Shown here piece after piece: positions 1-8,573 of a stretch of 40,111 nt of DNA; the first letter of the stretch is position 1; each line of letters begins with the position of its first letter. The position numbers and the translations under genes were made by a program. Origin of the DNA: an uncultured Lachnospiraceae bacterium (GTDB lineage Bacteria > Bacillota > Clostridia > Lachnospirales > Lachnospiraceae). The stretch lies in the NCBI GenBank assembly GCA_910588865.1, contig CAJUSJ010000035.1, forward strand, positions 1 through 40,111. Reading direction: 5' to 3'. The notes beneath the pieces are model-generated. The model did not search any database. It saw only the letters and a list, made by a program, of their open reading frames with translations, and was not told the DNA's origin.

Positions 1-1775
1 AGCTCTATGGTGAGTTCAAAGAGTATTTTCCGAGTAACGCGGTAGAATATTTTGTGTCCTACTACGATTACTACCAGCCTGAAGCCTACGTCCCATCCAC
101 AGACACCTACATTGAGAAGGATTCCGCCATCAACGACGAGATCGACAAGCTGCGTCATTCCGCCACAGCCGCGCTGTCGGAGAGGAAGGATGTGATCATC
201 GTGTCCTCCGTGTCCTGTATCTATGGCCTTGGAAGTCCCATTGATTACCAGGAGATGGTGATCTCCCTGCGGCCAGGCATGGAGAAGGACCGGGATGAGG
301 TGATCCACAAGCTCATTGATATCCAGTATGACCGAAATGATATGGATTTCCACAGGGGGACTTTCCGGGTGAGAGGAGATGTGGTGGAGATCTTTCCAGC
401 CTACTCGGGGACAGAGGCTTATCGGGTGGAATTTTTTGGCGATGAGGTGGAGCGCGTTACCCAGATCGACGCTCTCACCGGGGAGGCCAGAGCCCAGCTT
501 GGCCATGTGGCCATCTTTCCGGCTTCCCATTATGTGGTGTCGAAGGAGCGGATGGAGGAGGCGGCGAAAGGGATCCTGGAAGAGATGAAGGAGCGGGTTG
601 CCTACTTTAAAAGTGAGGACAAGCTCCTGGAGGCCCAGCGGATCGCGGAGAGGACTAACTTTGACGTGGAGATGATGAGGGAGACAGGGGTCTGCGCTGG
701 GATCGAGAACTATTCCAGGCACTTAACAGGCGGGAAGCCGGGGGAGCCGCCTTATACGTTGATCGACTATTTTCCCGACGATTTCCTTATTATTATTGAT
801 GAGTCTCACATCACCCTGCCTCAGGTGCGGGGTATGTATTCAGGGGACCGTTCAAGAAAGACCACCCTGGTGAATTACGGCTTCCGGCTGCCCTCGGCCC
901 TTGATAACCGTCCCCTGAATTTCGGGGAGTTTGAGGGCAAGATCGATCAGATGATGTTCGTGTCCGCCACGCCGTCAGACTATGAGGCCAGTCATGAGCT
1001 GCTGCGGACAGAGCAGATCATCCGCCCCACGGGCCTTCTGGACCCGGAGATATCTGTCCGCCCGGTAGAAGGGCAGATTGATGATCTGGTGGGGGAAGTG
1101 AATAAAGAAGTGGACAAGGGCAATAAGGTGCTGGTGACCACTTTGACGAAACGGATGGCAGAGGATCTGACCGATTATATGAGGGAGGTGGGCATCCGGG
1201 TCAAGTATCTCCACTCGGATATCGACACCTTGGAGAGAGCTGAGATCATACGGGATATGAGACTGAATGTGTTCGATGTGCTGGTGGGCATTAACCTTCT
1301 GAGGGAGGGGCTGGATATCCCGGAGATTTCCCTGGTGGCGATTCTGGATGCGGACAAGGAGGGCTTCCTTCGGTCCGAGACCTCCCTGATCCAGACAGTG
1401 GGCAGGGCGGCCCGCAACGCGGAGGGACATGTGATCATGTATGCGGACACCATTACCGACTCTATGCGGCGCGCTATAGACGAGACCGAGAGGAGACGGA
1501 AGATTCAGCAGGCGTACAATGAGGAACACGGGATTACACCTACCACCATCAAGAAGGCGGTCAGGGATCTGATTGCCATCTCCAAGGCAGCGGAAGCGGA
1601 TCCTAAGGACAATGAAAAGGATATTGAGTCCATGGACGCGGGAGAGCTGAACAAGCTGATGAAGGAGCTGCAGAAGAAGATGCACAAGGCAGCGGCGGAG
1701 CTGAACTTTGAGGAGGCGGCGGTTCTGAGAGACCGGATGCTGGAGGTGAAAAAGATGCTGCTGGAACTGGAATAA
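1..1775 (+). CDS. uvrB: UvrABC system protein B, 5'-truncated by the window edge
   Basis: DNA-damage recognition helicase of nucleotide excision repair; it is loaded by UvrA and then recruits UvrC. The reading frame is open from base 3, so about 70 N-terminal residues, including the Walker A loop, lie outside the window. Visible in order: the Tyr-rich beta-hairpin (SYYDYYQPEAYVP) that clamps the damaged strand, the VSCIYGLG motif, the DESH helicase motif II near base 800, helicase motif VI (QTVGRAARNAEG) near 1390, and the C-terminal UVR motif (FEEAAVLRDRM) that contacts UvrC. An internal GTG at 54 is not the real start, because family-conserved sequence continues upstream. Stop TAA at 1773-1775. 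The feo operon follows but has its own promoter. Identification is secure. Confidence 0.97.
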   Translation, partial: LYGEFKEYFPSNAVEYFVSYYDYYQPEAYVPSTDTYIEKDSAINDEIDKLRHSATAALSERKDVIIVSSVSCIYGLGSPIDYQEMVISLRPGMEKDRDEVIHKLIDIQYDRNDMDFHRGTFRVRGDVVEIFPAYSGTEAYRVEFFGDEVERVTQIDALTGEARAQLGHVAIFPASHYVVSKERMEEAAKGILEEMKERVAYFKSEDKLLEAQRIAERTNFDVEMMRETGVCAGIENYSRHLTGGKPGEPPYTLIDYFPDDFLIIIDESHITLPQVRGMYSGDRSRKTTLVNYGFRLPSALDNRPLNFGEFEGKIDQMMFVSATPSDYEASHELLRTEQIIRPTGLLDPEISVRPVEGQIDDLVGEVNKEVDKGNKVLVTTLTKRMAEDLTDYMREVGIRVKYLHSDIDTLERAEIIRDMRLNVFDVLVGINLLREGLDIPEISLVAILDADKEGFLRSETSLIQTVGRAARNAEGHVIMYADTITDSMRRAIDETERRRKIQQAYNEEHGITPTTIKKAVRDLIAISKAAEADPKDNEKDIESMDAGELNKLMKELQKKMHKAAAELNFEEAAVLRDRMLEVKKMLLELE

Positions 1776-1784
1776 CAAAAGATA

Positions 1785-1813
1785 TTGACAATTATTCTCA
1801 ATAAGAGTATGCT
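1785..1813 (+). promoter_or_regulatory. feoAB promoter overlapped by a Fur-like box
   Basis: A -35 TTGACA (1785-1790) and a -10 TATGCT (1808-1813) are 17 bp apart. The bases TGACAAT-T-ATTCTCA (1786-1800) form a 7-1-7 dyad that matches the Fur consensus TGATAAT-N-ATTATCA at 12 of 14 arm positions. The dyad covers the -35 and the start of the spacer, so an iron-loaded repressor bound here would block polymerase. Inferred role: iron repression of feoAB. Confidence 0.75.
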
Positions 1814-1849
1814 CATGGTGATGACCGGATGACATAAGGAGGTTCAGCC

Positions 1850-2077
1850 ATGAAGCTGAATGAAGGAGAGATTGGAAAGAATTATGTGGTGACAGGGGTT
1901 CTGGCGGAGAAGAGAGTGGCCAGGCGATTGGAGGCTCTGGGAGTTAACCAGCAGACCCCTGTCATCATATTGAATAAAAAAGGAAGTGGGAGCCTGATCA
2001 TTAAAGTGAGAGGAACCCGTTTAGCCCTTGGCAGGCAGATCGCGGAAGGGATCGCGGTGAAGGAGGCAAAGAAGTGA
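1850..2077 (+). CDS. feoA: Ferrous iron transport protein A (FeoA)
   Basis: A 75-residue cytosolic SH3-like protein that assists the FeoB ferrous iron channel. It has the usual FeoA length and pattern: an N-terminal turn, the RRLEALGV helix segment, a central GSGSLIIKV strand pair and a C-terminal RGTRLALGRQIAEGI segment. The start is ATG with AAGGAGG at 1836-1842. Its stop overlaps the start of feoB, so the two are translationally coupled. It lies directly behind a promoter with a Fur-like box, which fits iron control. Confidence 0.93.
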   Translation: MKLNEGEIGKNYVVTGVLAEKRVARRLEALGVNQQTPVIILNKKGSGSLIIKVRGTRLALGRQIAEGIAVKEAKK

Positions 2078-4074
2078 TGAATAAAGAGAATTGTCCCATC
2101 ACAGTGGCATTTGTGGGCAATCCCAACTGCGGGAAAACCACACTGTTCAACGCGTTTACGGGAGCGAAACTTAAAGTAGCCAACTGGCCGGGAGTGACAG
2201 TGGAGAGGGTGGAAGGGGAGACCAGCTATGAGGGCCATCCCATCCGGGTTATTGACACACCAGGAGTCTACAGCCTGACCTCCTACACCATTGAGGAGAT
2301 CGTCACCAGAAAATGTATTGAGGAAGAAAATATTGATGTGATCATCAATGTAGTGGACGCGTCTTCCATGGAGAGGAACCTGTACCTGACCATGCAGCTT
2401 CTGGAGCTGAAAAAGCCGGTGATCCTGGCTCTGAATATGATGGATATCGTGGAGGAGCGGGGCATGGAGATCGACCTGCACCGTCTGCCGGAGATGCTGG
2501 GACACATTCCGGTGGTTCCTGTTTCCGCCAGAAGGCGCACTGGCCTGGATGTACTGATGCATGCTGTGGTTCACCATTATGAGGAAGGGCCCCAGGGAAT
2601 CGTGGTGCGCTACGCGCCTCAGCTGGAGACAAAGATCGGCCAGGTGGAGGCGGCGCTCAGAAACCGGTATGGAAATATGGACAATCTGCGGTGGCATGCC
2701 ATCAAGATGCTGGAATATGATGAGGAGGTGTACAAAGACCATCCTCTGAACCTGACAGGCATTGTGGATTACTCCTATGAAAAAGACATTATCAATGAAA
2801 AATACAATTACATAGAGGAAGTGGTGGCCGAATGTCTGTTCAACAAGGAGAAACAGGCAGCCATGACGGACCGGATCGACCAGTTTCTGACCCACCCCCT
2901 GTGGGGCATCCCCATCTTTCTTGGCATTATGGCGCTGGTGTTTTTCCTGACTTTTACGGTAGGAGACTATCTCAAGGGATACTTTGAAACCGGGTTAGAG
3001 TATTTTTCGGAAGGGTTTCTGGCAGGGCTTCAGGCCATGGGAGTGTCGCCCTGGCTGATCTCCCTTTTGGTGGATGGGATCGTGGCGGGAGTGGGAGGGA
3101 TCCTCACTTTTCTTCCCAACATTTTTATCCTGTTTTTGGCATTGGCCTTTTTGGAGGACAGCGGCTACATGGCCAGGGTCGCCTATGTGATGAACGAGAC
3201 CATGAGCCGGGTGGGGCTGTCCGGCAAGGCGTTCCTTCCCATGCTTCTGGGATTTGGATGTACGGTTCCGGCGGTCATGGCCACAAGGGCTCTGGCCACG
3301 GAGAGGGACAGGCGGCGAACGATCCTGATCACCCCCTTTATGTCCTGCTCCGCGAGGCTTCCCATCTATGTGCTTTTTGCCCAGATGTTTTTTGGGAAAC
3401 ACGCTCTTTTGGTGGCCTACTCCCTGTACCTGATCGGCCTTTTGGCAGCCATCGGCATTGCCTATGTGGTACATAAGATCGGGGGAAGCCAGCAGGAGGA
3501 TGGGCTTTTGATTGAGCTTCCTGAGTATAAGACGCCTAATGCCCGGACTGTGGCCATCTATGTGTGGGAGAAGGTTGAGGACTACCTGACAAAGGCGGGA
3601 ACCACCATTTTTGTGGCCTCTATTGTACTGTGGTTTGTGCTGAATATGGGTCCTGGAGGTATTGTGGAGGAGGTATCCCAAAGCTTCGCGGCCATGATCG
3701 GGCGCTGCCTGGTGCCTATCCTTAAGCCGGCGGGGCTGGGAAGCTGGCAGATCGGAGTGGCTCTGATCTCAGGTCTGTCCGCCAAGGAGGTTGTGGTGTC
3801 AAGCTTTTCCGTGCTCTATGGCATCAGCAATATCAACTCAGGGGCAGGAATGACAGAGTTGTCCCACATACTGTCTCTTCAGGGATTCGGCCCGGTCAAC
3901 GCTTATGCGCTGATGGTTTTCTGCCTGATGTATACTCCCTGTGTGGCAGCCATCGGAACCATAAAGAGAGAGACAAAATCCCTTTCCTGGACCGGGGGGA
4001 TGGTTCTGTTTCAGCTTGCGGCCGCATGGATTATGGCGGTTATCGTATTCCAGGTGGGAAGCCTGATTTTTTAG
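2077..4074 (+). CDS. feoB: Ferrous iron transport protein B (FeoB)
   Basis: GTP-dependent Fe(II) transporter of the inner membrane. The N-terminal G domain shows G1 GNPNCGKTT, G3 DTPG and G4 NMMD. A helical regulatory segment follows, then the hydrophobic core with two Gate repeats (GFGCTVPAVMATRAL and SGLSAKEVVVSSFSVLYG) and a late Cys-containing segment (YTPCVAAIGTIKRE). About 665 residues, the normal length for a Firmicute FeoB. Start: either ATG 2077 (TGATG overlap with feoA) or GTG 2074; AGGAGG lies at 2061-2066 and serves either. No feoC is seen. The gene ends 9 bases from a convergent gene. Confidence 0.97.
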   Translation: MNKENCPITVAFVGNPNCGKTTLFNAFTGAKLKVANWPGVTVERVEGETSYEGHPIRVIDTPGVYSLTSYTIEEIVTRKCIEEENIDVIINVVDASSMERNLYLTMQLLELKKPVILALNMMDIVEERGMEIDLHRLPEMLGHIPVVPVSARRRTGLDVLMHAVVHHYEEGPQGIVVRYAPQLETKIGQVEAALRNRYGNMDNLRWHAIKMLEYDEEVYKDHPLNLTGIVDYSYEKDIINEKYNYIEEVVAECLFNKEKQAAMTDRIDQFLTHPLWGIPIFLGIMALVFFLTFTVGDYLKGYFETGLEYFSEGFLAGLQAMGVSPWLISLLVDGIVAGVGGILTFLPNIFILFLALAFLEDSGYMARVAYVMNETMSRVGLSGKAFLPMLLGFGCTVPAVMATRALATERDRRRTILITPFMSCSARLPIYVLFAQMFFGKHALLVAYSLYLIGLLAAIGIAYVVHKIGGSQQEDGLLIELPEYKTPNARTVAIYVWEKVEDYLTKAGTTIFVASIVLWFVLNMGPGGIVEEVSQSFAAMIGRCLVPILKPAGLGSWQIGVALISGLSAKEVVVSSFSVLYGISNINSGAGMTELSHILSLQGFGPVNAYALMVFCLMYTPCVAAIGTIKRETKSLSWTGGMVLFQLAAAWIMAVIVFQVGSLIF

Positions 4075-4083
4075 AGAGCAGGT

Positions 4084-5031
4084 TTATGACAGGGTGGAAG
4101 ATACGGGGGTTCCGGCAAAGACCACCTGGTCAAGGCTTTTGGAATACAAATAGACCTGGTCGGACAGACGGTCTTCTACAGGGACCTCAGAGCGGTTGAT
4201 GTGGGAGACCATGCTGGACAATTCCTCAAAAGAGAGAGCTTCCTCATAGGGGATAAGCAGAACCTCGTGGATGCTGGATGGGAGGATCACAAGATCCTTT
4301 CCCATCATAGCTGAAAAATTTTTCAGCTGGTCCGGGTACAGGATGGCGCAGGCACCGCAGATGCCGGAGGAGTTGGTCAGGACGTAGAGAGGAGAGACAG
4401 AAGGAGCGGACAAAAGCTGGTCAATCAGCTCTTCCCGGTACTCGCTGCCCAGATGCTCTTTGGCAATGGATTTCATGACTTCTGTCATGGTCTTTAATTC
4501 TGCCGGGAGGAACTTAGGGGTGTTCATGGATGCCAGCTGGTAGATATCATCCAGGGTGGTGTTCCATGATTTTAAGTGATCGTTGTGGATCAGGGCTGTC
4601 ATCTGGCCGTATTCTGTTTTCTCCAGAAAAAGATAAAACACAATGGACAGATCCAGATAGGGGATGCTGGGGAGATCGGTCAGAAGCTCTTTGTTGGACT
4701 CGGTGTGGATCAGTTTGTACAAGACCTTATCTCTTAATAGGGAAAAATCGTTGAGAACGGAAAAATCCAGATGGGTGACAGATGAATTTTCCTGATAAAT
4801 CTGAAGAATCTCGCTGACAATGGAGTTAAATGGAATTCCTTCCTGGTATCTCTCATAATAGCTGTTGAGATAGATGGTGGGCGACGCGGCCAGATCCTTC
4901 CGGGTGATGGAAAGCCCATCCAAGATCATGCCGTTGTTTTTGGGAACCTTTAAGAGGGTCAGCTTATAATCGCTGCCAAGCTGTGACCGTAAAGAATCCG
5001 CTACTTTGGTTTGAAACATTTCGTATACCAT
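4084..5031 (-). CDS. DUF5688 family protein
   Basis: A 315-residue cytosolic protein without signal peptide or membrane segments. It resembles the DUF5688 proteins that are frequent in Lachnospiraceae, whose function is unknown. Recognisable stretches are the N-terminal VPKNNGMILDGLSI, PTIYLNSYYERYQEG, the YPDQLKNFSAMMGKDLVILPSS region and the HEVLLIPYEEA segment. Acidic and hydrophobic residues are spread evenly, with no clear catalytic motif. Start ATG at 5031 with a ribosome site (GGAGG on the minus strand at about 5038-5044). It is transcribed towards feoB and has its own promoter about 130 bases upstream. Confidence 0.8.
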   Translation of the reverse strand: MVYEMFQTKVADSLRSQLGSDYKLTLLKVPKNNGMILDGLSITRKDLAASPTIYLNSYYERYQEGIPFNSIVSEILQIYQENSSVTHLDFSVLNDFSLLRDKVLYKLIHTESNKELLTDLPSIPYLDLSIVFYLFLEKTEYGQMTALIHNDHLKSWNTTLDDIYQLASMNTPKFLPAELKTMTEVMKSIAKEHLGSEYREELIDQLLSAPSVSPLYVLTNSSGICGACAILYPDQLKNFSAMMGKDLVILPSSIHEVLLIPYEEALSFEELSSMVSHINRSEVPVEDRLSDQVYLYSKSLDQVVFAGTPVSSTLS

Positions 5032-5157
5032 ATGTATACCTCCTTCTTTGGTTTATGCAGACTGTGCACAGAAATATATGTCACACAAATGCTCTCAGAT
5101 GTGGACACCTGGCTGGAAATCAGCCGTGAAACACAGAATACCTGAAATGGTGTCTTT

Positions 5158-5186
5158 ATTATAGCGGACAAAAACGAATTTGGCAA
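5158..5186 (-). promoter_or_regulatory. Promoter of the DUF5688 gene
   Basis: On the minus strand TTGCCA (5181-5186) and TATAAT (5158-5163) are separated by exactly 17 bp. The predicted leader of about 120 bases contains a GGCTG/CAGCC hairpin (about 5110-5125) enclosed by ACACC/GGTGT (5105-5154). The -35 sits against the start of the divergent TetR-type gene, so a regulator bound here could affect both. Confidence 0.65.
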
Positions 5187-5193
5187 GGGAAAA

Positions 5194-5799
5194 ATGCACA
5201 AAACAATTCCAATAAATTTAGCGGAAATGATGGAAAATAGGATGGAAAAACAGGAAAAGACAAAGTATAGATTGGCGTCTTCTGTCAAAGAGTGTATGAA
5301 GACAACGCCTGTGGATAAGATCACGGTGAAGGAGATCGTGGAGGGTGCCGGGGTGGCCAGACAGACCTTTTACCGGAATTTTCTGGACAAGTATGATCTG
5401 ATCAACTGGTATTTTGACAAGCTGGTGCTGGCCTGTTTCCAGCAGATCGGGGTCAGCCACACGGTGGAGGAGAGCCTGACTCAGAAGCTGGTGTTTCTCA
5501 GGGAGGAGAAGGTGTTCTCTATGGGCGCGTTCCGTTCCCATGACCACAATTCCCTGAAAGAGCATGACTTTGAGCTGATCCTTGGATTTTATCAGGAGCT
5601 GCTGGCTAAAAGGGGCAGCAGGCCCTTGGAGGAGGATATCCGGTTTCTATTGGAGATGTACTGTCAGGGTTCTGTGTATATGACGGTGAAATAGATCCAG
5701 GGAGGCATGGAGGAGGAACCGGAAAAGGTTGCCCGCAAGCTGGTGGAGGCCATGCCCCCCAAGCTGGAGGGCGTGTTCAGGGAACTGGGGCTGATGTAG
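5194..5799 (+). pseudogene. TetR/AcrR-type regulator interrupted by an in-frame TAG
   Basis: The N-terminal helix-turn-helix is clear: KITVKEIVEGAGVARQTFYRNF, then the DKYDLINWYFDKL stretch typical of Firmicute TetR proteins with a TetR_C_8 (DhaS-like) C-terminal domain. The first frame stops at TAG 5692-5694 after 166 codons. The same frame then continues for 34 sensible codons to TAG 5797-5799 (from IQGGMEEEPE to FRELGLM), which restores the usual length of about 200 residues. The parsimonious reading is a TGG (Trp) to TAG nonsense change; sequencing error or readthrough are alternatives. The start is uncertain: ATG 5194, or ATGs at 5227-5242 nearer the conserved region. Confidence 0.7.
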
Positions 5800-5980
5800 C
5801 GGGCAGCGGGGACGTTGGCATAAGACCGCGCCTGTCGGGCAGCTGAGAGTCGCGGTTGGCAGGGGGAGGTTTGATAAAGGGGCTCTATGCCGCGGCCATA
5901 TCCGGCCAGAGCTATGTTTGGCAGGGGTTGTGTGGAAAAAATGTGCACAAAAGAGACTGTGAGAATCTTACAAAGTTTTT
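5800..5980. other. GC-rich non-coding stretch
   Basis: No gene with a ribosome site is seen. The stretch is GC-rich, with short inverted runs such as GACCGCGCCTGTCGGGCAGC and CCGCGGCCATATCCGGCC. On the minus strand a GGATATGGCCGCGG stretch loosely resembles the core of the hairpin repeat at 7303 and 15291; the likeness is too weak to call a copy. Confidence 0.3.
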
Positions 5981-5981
5981 G

Positions 5982-6019
5982 GAAAGTGACAGAAGAAGCG
6001 GTTTGTCACTTTCTTTTTT
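5982..6019 (+). terminator. Rho-independent terminator behind the TetR-type gene
   Basis: GAAAGTGACA (5982-5991) pairs perfectly with TGTCACTTTC (6004-6013) and is followed by six T. It insulates the regulator from the alcohol dehydrogenase downstream. Confidence 0.85.
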
Positions 6020-6077
6020 GATTTATAGTCGTTAAAATTATAACTAATCTGTAATGAATCAAAGGAGAGAGATTGCC

Positions 6078-7226
6078 ATGGCAAACAGAATTGTGTTAAA
6101 TGAAACTTCCTATCATGGAGCGGGAGCCATCAAGGAGATCCCGGCAGAGGTAAAGACAAGAGGATTTAAAAAAGCGTTTGTGTGTTCTGACCCTGATCTG
6201 ATCAAGTTCGGTGTTACAAAAAAGGTAACAGATGTTTTGGAGGGAGAAGGTCTTGTCTATGAGATCTACTCAGATATCAAGCCCAACCCAACTATTGAAA
6301 ATGTACAGTCCGGCGTGGCGGCCTTCAAGGCTTCCGGGGCAGACTATATCATCGCCATCGGCGGCGGTTCCTCCATGGACACGGCAAAAGCCGTGGGAAT
6401 CATCATTACCAACCCGGAGTTTGAGGATGTCAGGAGTTTAGAGGGCGTTGCCCCCACCAAAAAGCCCTGCGTTCCCATTATCGCGGTTCCAACCACCGCG
6501 GGAACTGCCGCGGAAGTTACCATCAACTATGTGATCACAGATGTGGAGAAGAAGAGAAAATTTGTGTGCGTTGACACCCACGATATCCCGGTGATCGCTG
6601 TGGTTGACCCTGACATGATGTCCTCTATGCCAAAGGGCCTTACCGCCGCCACAGGCATGGATGCCCTGACCCACGCTATTGAGGGATATATCACCAAGGG
6701 CGCATGGGAGATGACGGATATGTTCCATCTCAAAGCCATTGAGATCATCGCGGGCTCCTTAAGAGGCGCTGTGGCCAACACCCCGGAAGGAAGAGAAGGC
6801 ATGGCTCTGGGCCAGTATGTGGCCGGCATGGGATTCTCCAATGTAGGCCTTGGGATTGTTCATTCCATGGCGCACTCCTTAGGCGCTGTCTACGACACTC
6901 CTCACGGTGTGGCCAACGCTATCCTGCTTCCCACAGTCATGGAGTACAACGGGCCATGTACTGGTGACAAGTACAAATACATCGCCAAAGCCATGGGAGT
7001 GGAGGGCGTTGACAGCATGTCCCAGGAAGAGTACCGCAAAGCGGCTGTGGATGCGGTGAAGAAGCTGTCCCAGGATGTGGGCATTCCCGGAGACCTGAAA
7101 GAGATCGTGAAGGAAGAGGATATCCAGTTCCTGGCAGAGTCCGCTTTTGCGGACGCATGCCGTCCCGGCAACCCAAGAGACACTTCTGTGGAGGAGATTA
7201 TTGGCCTGTACAAGTCCCTTATGTAA
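6078..7226 (+). CDS. fucO: Iron-dependent alcohol dehydrogenase, lactaldehyde reductase type
   Basis: Group III (iron-dependent) alcohol dehydrogenase, 382 residues, closely following E. coli FucO, which reduces L-lactaldehyde to 1,2-propanediol with NADH. Visible: the start MANRIVLNETSYHG, the nucleotide-binding IGGGSSMDTAKA, TTAGTAAEVT, GLTAATGMDALTHAIEG, and HSMAHSLG...PHG. The metal ligands D195, H199, H262 and H276 correspond to E. coli D196, H200, H263 and H277. Start ATG 6078 is chosen for AAAGGAGAG at 6061-6069; an upstream ATG at 6054 lacks such a site. It stands alone between terminators, with no fucose or rhamnose catabolic genes nearby, so the physiological substrate is open; ethanol or propanediol metabolism is possible. 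Confidence 0.88.
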   Translation: MANRIVLNETSYHGAGAIKEIPAEVKTRGFKKAFVCSDPDLIKFGVTKKVTDVLEGEGLVYEIYSDIKPNPTIENVQSGVAAFKASGADYIIAIGGGSSMDTAKAVGIIITNPEFEDVRSLEGVAPTKKPCVPIIAVPTTAGTAAEVTINYVITDVEKKRKFVCVDTHDIPVIAVVDPDMMSSMPKGLTAATGMDALTHAIEGYITKGAWEMTDMFHLKAIEIIAGSLRGAVANTPEGREGMALGQYVAGMGFSNVGLGIVHSMAHSLGAVYDTPHGVANAILLPTVMEYNGPCTGDKYKYIAKAMGVEGVDSMSQEEYRKAAVDAVKKLSQDVGIPGDLKEIVKEEDIQFLAESAFADACRPGNPRDTSVEEIIGLYKSLM

Positions 7227-7268
7227 GGACCAGTGCTGATTAGATTAAAAAAAATTAATTGGTAAGTT

Positions 7269-7303
7269 GAAACGATCATGCTTTTTGGCGTGGTCGTTTC
7301 TTT
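7269..7303 (+). terminator. Terminator of the fucO-like gene
   Basis: GAAACGATCATGC (7269-7281) pairs with GCGTGGTCGTTTC (7288-7300), using two G-U pairs, followed by TTT. The T run is short because the hairpin repeat begins at once. Confidence 0.7.
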
Positions 7304-7390
7304 GTGTACACGGTGCGGAGAGGAATATGGCCGCTAAAGCGGCCCCACCCCGGCATGGCAAGTAGGGGGAAGGGCCTCCCCAACTTGATC
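7303..7390 (+). repeat. GC-rich hairpin repeat, copy 1
   Basis: About 88 bases shared with 15291-15380: TGTGTACACG, then a 29-base identical core (7318-7346) that contains the hairpin GGCCGC-TAAA-GCGGCC, and a downstream GGGGGAAGGGCC block. In both places it starts directly in the T run of a terminator. The open frame running through it (7304-7663) has no ribosome site and looks spurious. Confidence 0.75.
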
Positions 7391-7607
7391 GTCCGCCTCC
7401 CTTTGACGCGAATCTCCCATCCCCGATTAGCCGGAGCGGACAGGACTAAGGGGCTGGCCCAATGGATGAAGTATAACAGACCCCGGACCCAGACAGAGAA
7501 CGCCTGTCCTGGAAAAGCGAGAAAACAGGTGGCGTACAAGGGGATTTGTGTGGTACACTATACAGGATTACAAGAGAGGGTCATAAACGGAAAAGGAGAG
7601 AGCGTCA
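7391..7607. other. Intergenic stretch before yaaA
   Basis: No gene is supported here. The stretch stays GC-rich to about 7500 (CCGCCTCCC, GATTAGCCGGAGCGG), possibly a non-shared tail of the repeat, and turns AT-rich near 7550. A weak TATACA (7559-7564) could be the -10 of yaaA, but I see no convincing -35. Confidence 0.3.
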
Positions 7608-8372
7608 GTGAAGATCATCATTTCACCAGCCAAGAAAATGAATGTGGATACAGATTCCTTTGATATCAGAGGACTGCCGGAATTTCTAAAACATACGAGA
7701 ATTCTGGAAGAAAAGATCCGTTCCCTGTCCCTTGCCCAGGCCAAAGCCCTGTGGAAATGCAACGACAAGCTTGCGGAATTGAATTATACCCGCTTTAAAA
7801 ACATGGATCTGGCCAAAGGGCTGACTCCGGCGGTGATGTCCTATGAGGGCCTGCAGTATCAGCACATGGCTCCTGGTGTCCTCACCTCCCAGGCGATTTC
7901 CTATATTGAAAAACATCTGCGTATTCTGTCTGGGTTTTATGGACTTTTAAGGCCCTTTGACGGAGTGACCCCCTACCGGCTGGAGATGCAGGCCGGGCTG
8001 GCGGTAAATGGATACAAAAACCTGTATGATTTCTGGGGAGACCGGCTGTACAAACATCTGCTGGATCCGGATAGAACGATCATCAATCTGGCCTCCAAAG
8101 AGTACTCTAAGTGTGCCCAGAAATACATTACAAAAGAGGATCTGTTTGTCACTGTGGAATTTGGGGAGTTGGAGGAAGGGAAATTGAGGCAGAAGGGGAC
8201 CCTGGCCAAGATGGCAAGAGGGGAGATGGTTCGATTTCTGGCGGAGAATCAGGTTTCTGACTGGCGGGAGATGAGAGATTTTAACCAGCTTGGATTCTCC
8301 TATTCAGAGGAACTGTCAGACCTGAGGGAGATGCCGCGGGGGGAGATCAGGTGTGTGTTTGTCAAAAGGTAG
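7608..8372 (+). CDS. yaaA: YaaA family protein (peroxide stress, DUF328)
   Basis: A 254-residue cytosolic protein. In E. coli, YaaA limits intracellular free iron during peroxide stress and binds DNA. Hallmarks: the N-terminal IIISPAKKM, AMSYEG-like VMSYEGLQYQ, LSGFYGLLRPFDGVTPYRLEM, the NLASKEYSK motif and the C-terminal basic stretch FVKR. It starts with GTG at 7608 behind AAAAGGAGAG (7590-7599); no in-frame ATG suits the family N-terminus. It is monocistronic or followed only by a tiny ORF. Confidence 0.93.
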   Translation: MKIIISPAKKMNVDTDSFDIRGLPEFLKHTRILEEKIRSLSLAQAKALWKCNDKLAELNYTRFKNMDLAKGLTPAVMSYEGLQYQHMAPGVLTSQAISYIEKHLRILSGFYGLLRPFDGVTPYRLEMQAGLAVNGYKNLYDFWGDRLYKHLLDPDRTIINLASKEYSKCAQKYITKEDLFVTVEFGELEEGKLRQKGTLAKMARGEMVRFLAENQVSDWREMRDFNQLGFSYSEELSDLREMPRGEIRCVFVKR

Positions 8373-8401
8373 TTTTTTGATAATTGGGGGAAGCGGATAA
8401 T

Positions 8402-8530
8402 ATGCGGATCATTGACAGTTATGAAGTTGAGATGGATATGCTGATGGAAGAGTTGAGGAAACGGCCATCTGTAAGAAGGGACCAAAGGTTATCAGAAAAC
8501 GTTAAGCAAAAAGTAACAAACGGAAAGTAA
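8402..8530 (+). CDS. Possible small protein, 42 residues
   Basis: ATG 8402 to TAA 8528-8530, preceded by GGGGGAAG at 8386-8393. The product begins MRIIDSYEVEMDML and is charged throughout, without signal peptide or membrane segment. I recognise no family. It lies 30 bases behind yaaA in the same direction and could be co-transcribed. Kept only because it has a passable ribosome site and a plausible composition; it may be chance. Confidence 0.3.
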   Translation: MRIIDSYEVEMDMLMEELRKRPSVRRDQRLSENVKQKVTNGK

Positions 8531-8573
8531 ATTTGTGATAAAATGTCACCAGCAAAAGATTAAGGAGATATTT

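Noticed and set aside
975..2895. Long minus-strand frames opposite uvrB and feoB
   Set aside because: They are complements of strongly conserved genes, with low-complexity His/Leu-rich products and no start signals.
7304..7663. Open frame of 119 codons through the hairpin repeat
   Set aside because: It has no ribosome site, overlaps the start of yaaA, and its first part is just the translated repeat, which reads similarly at 15292.
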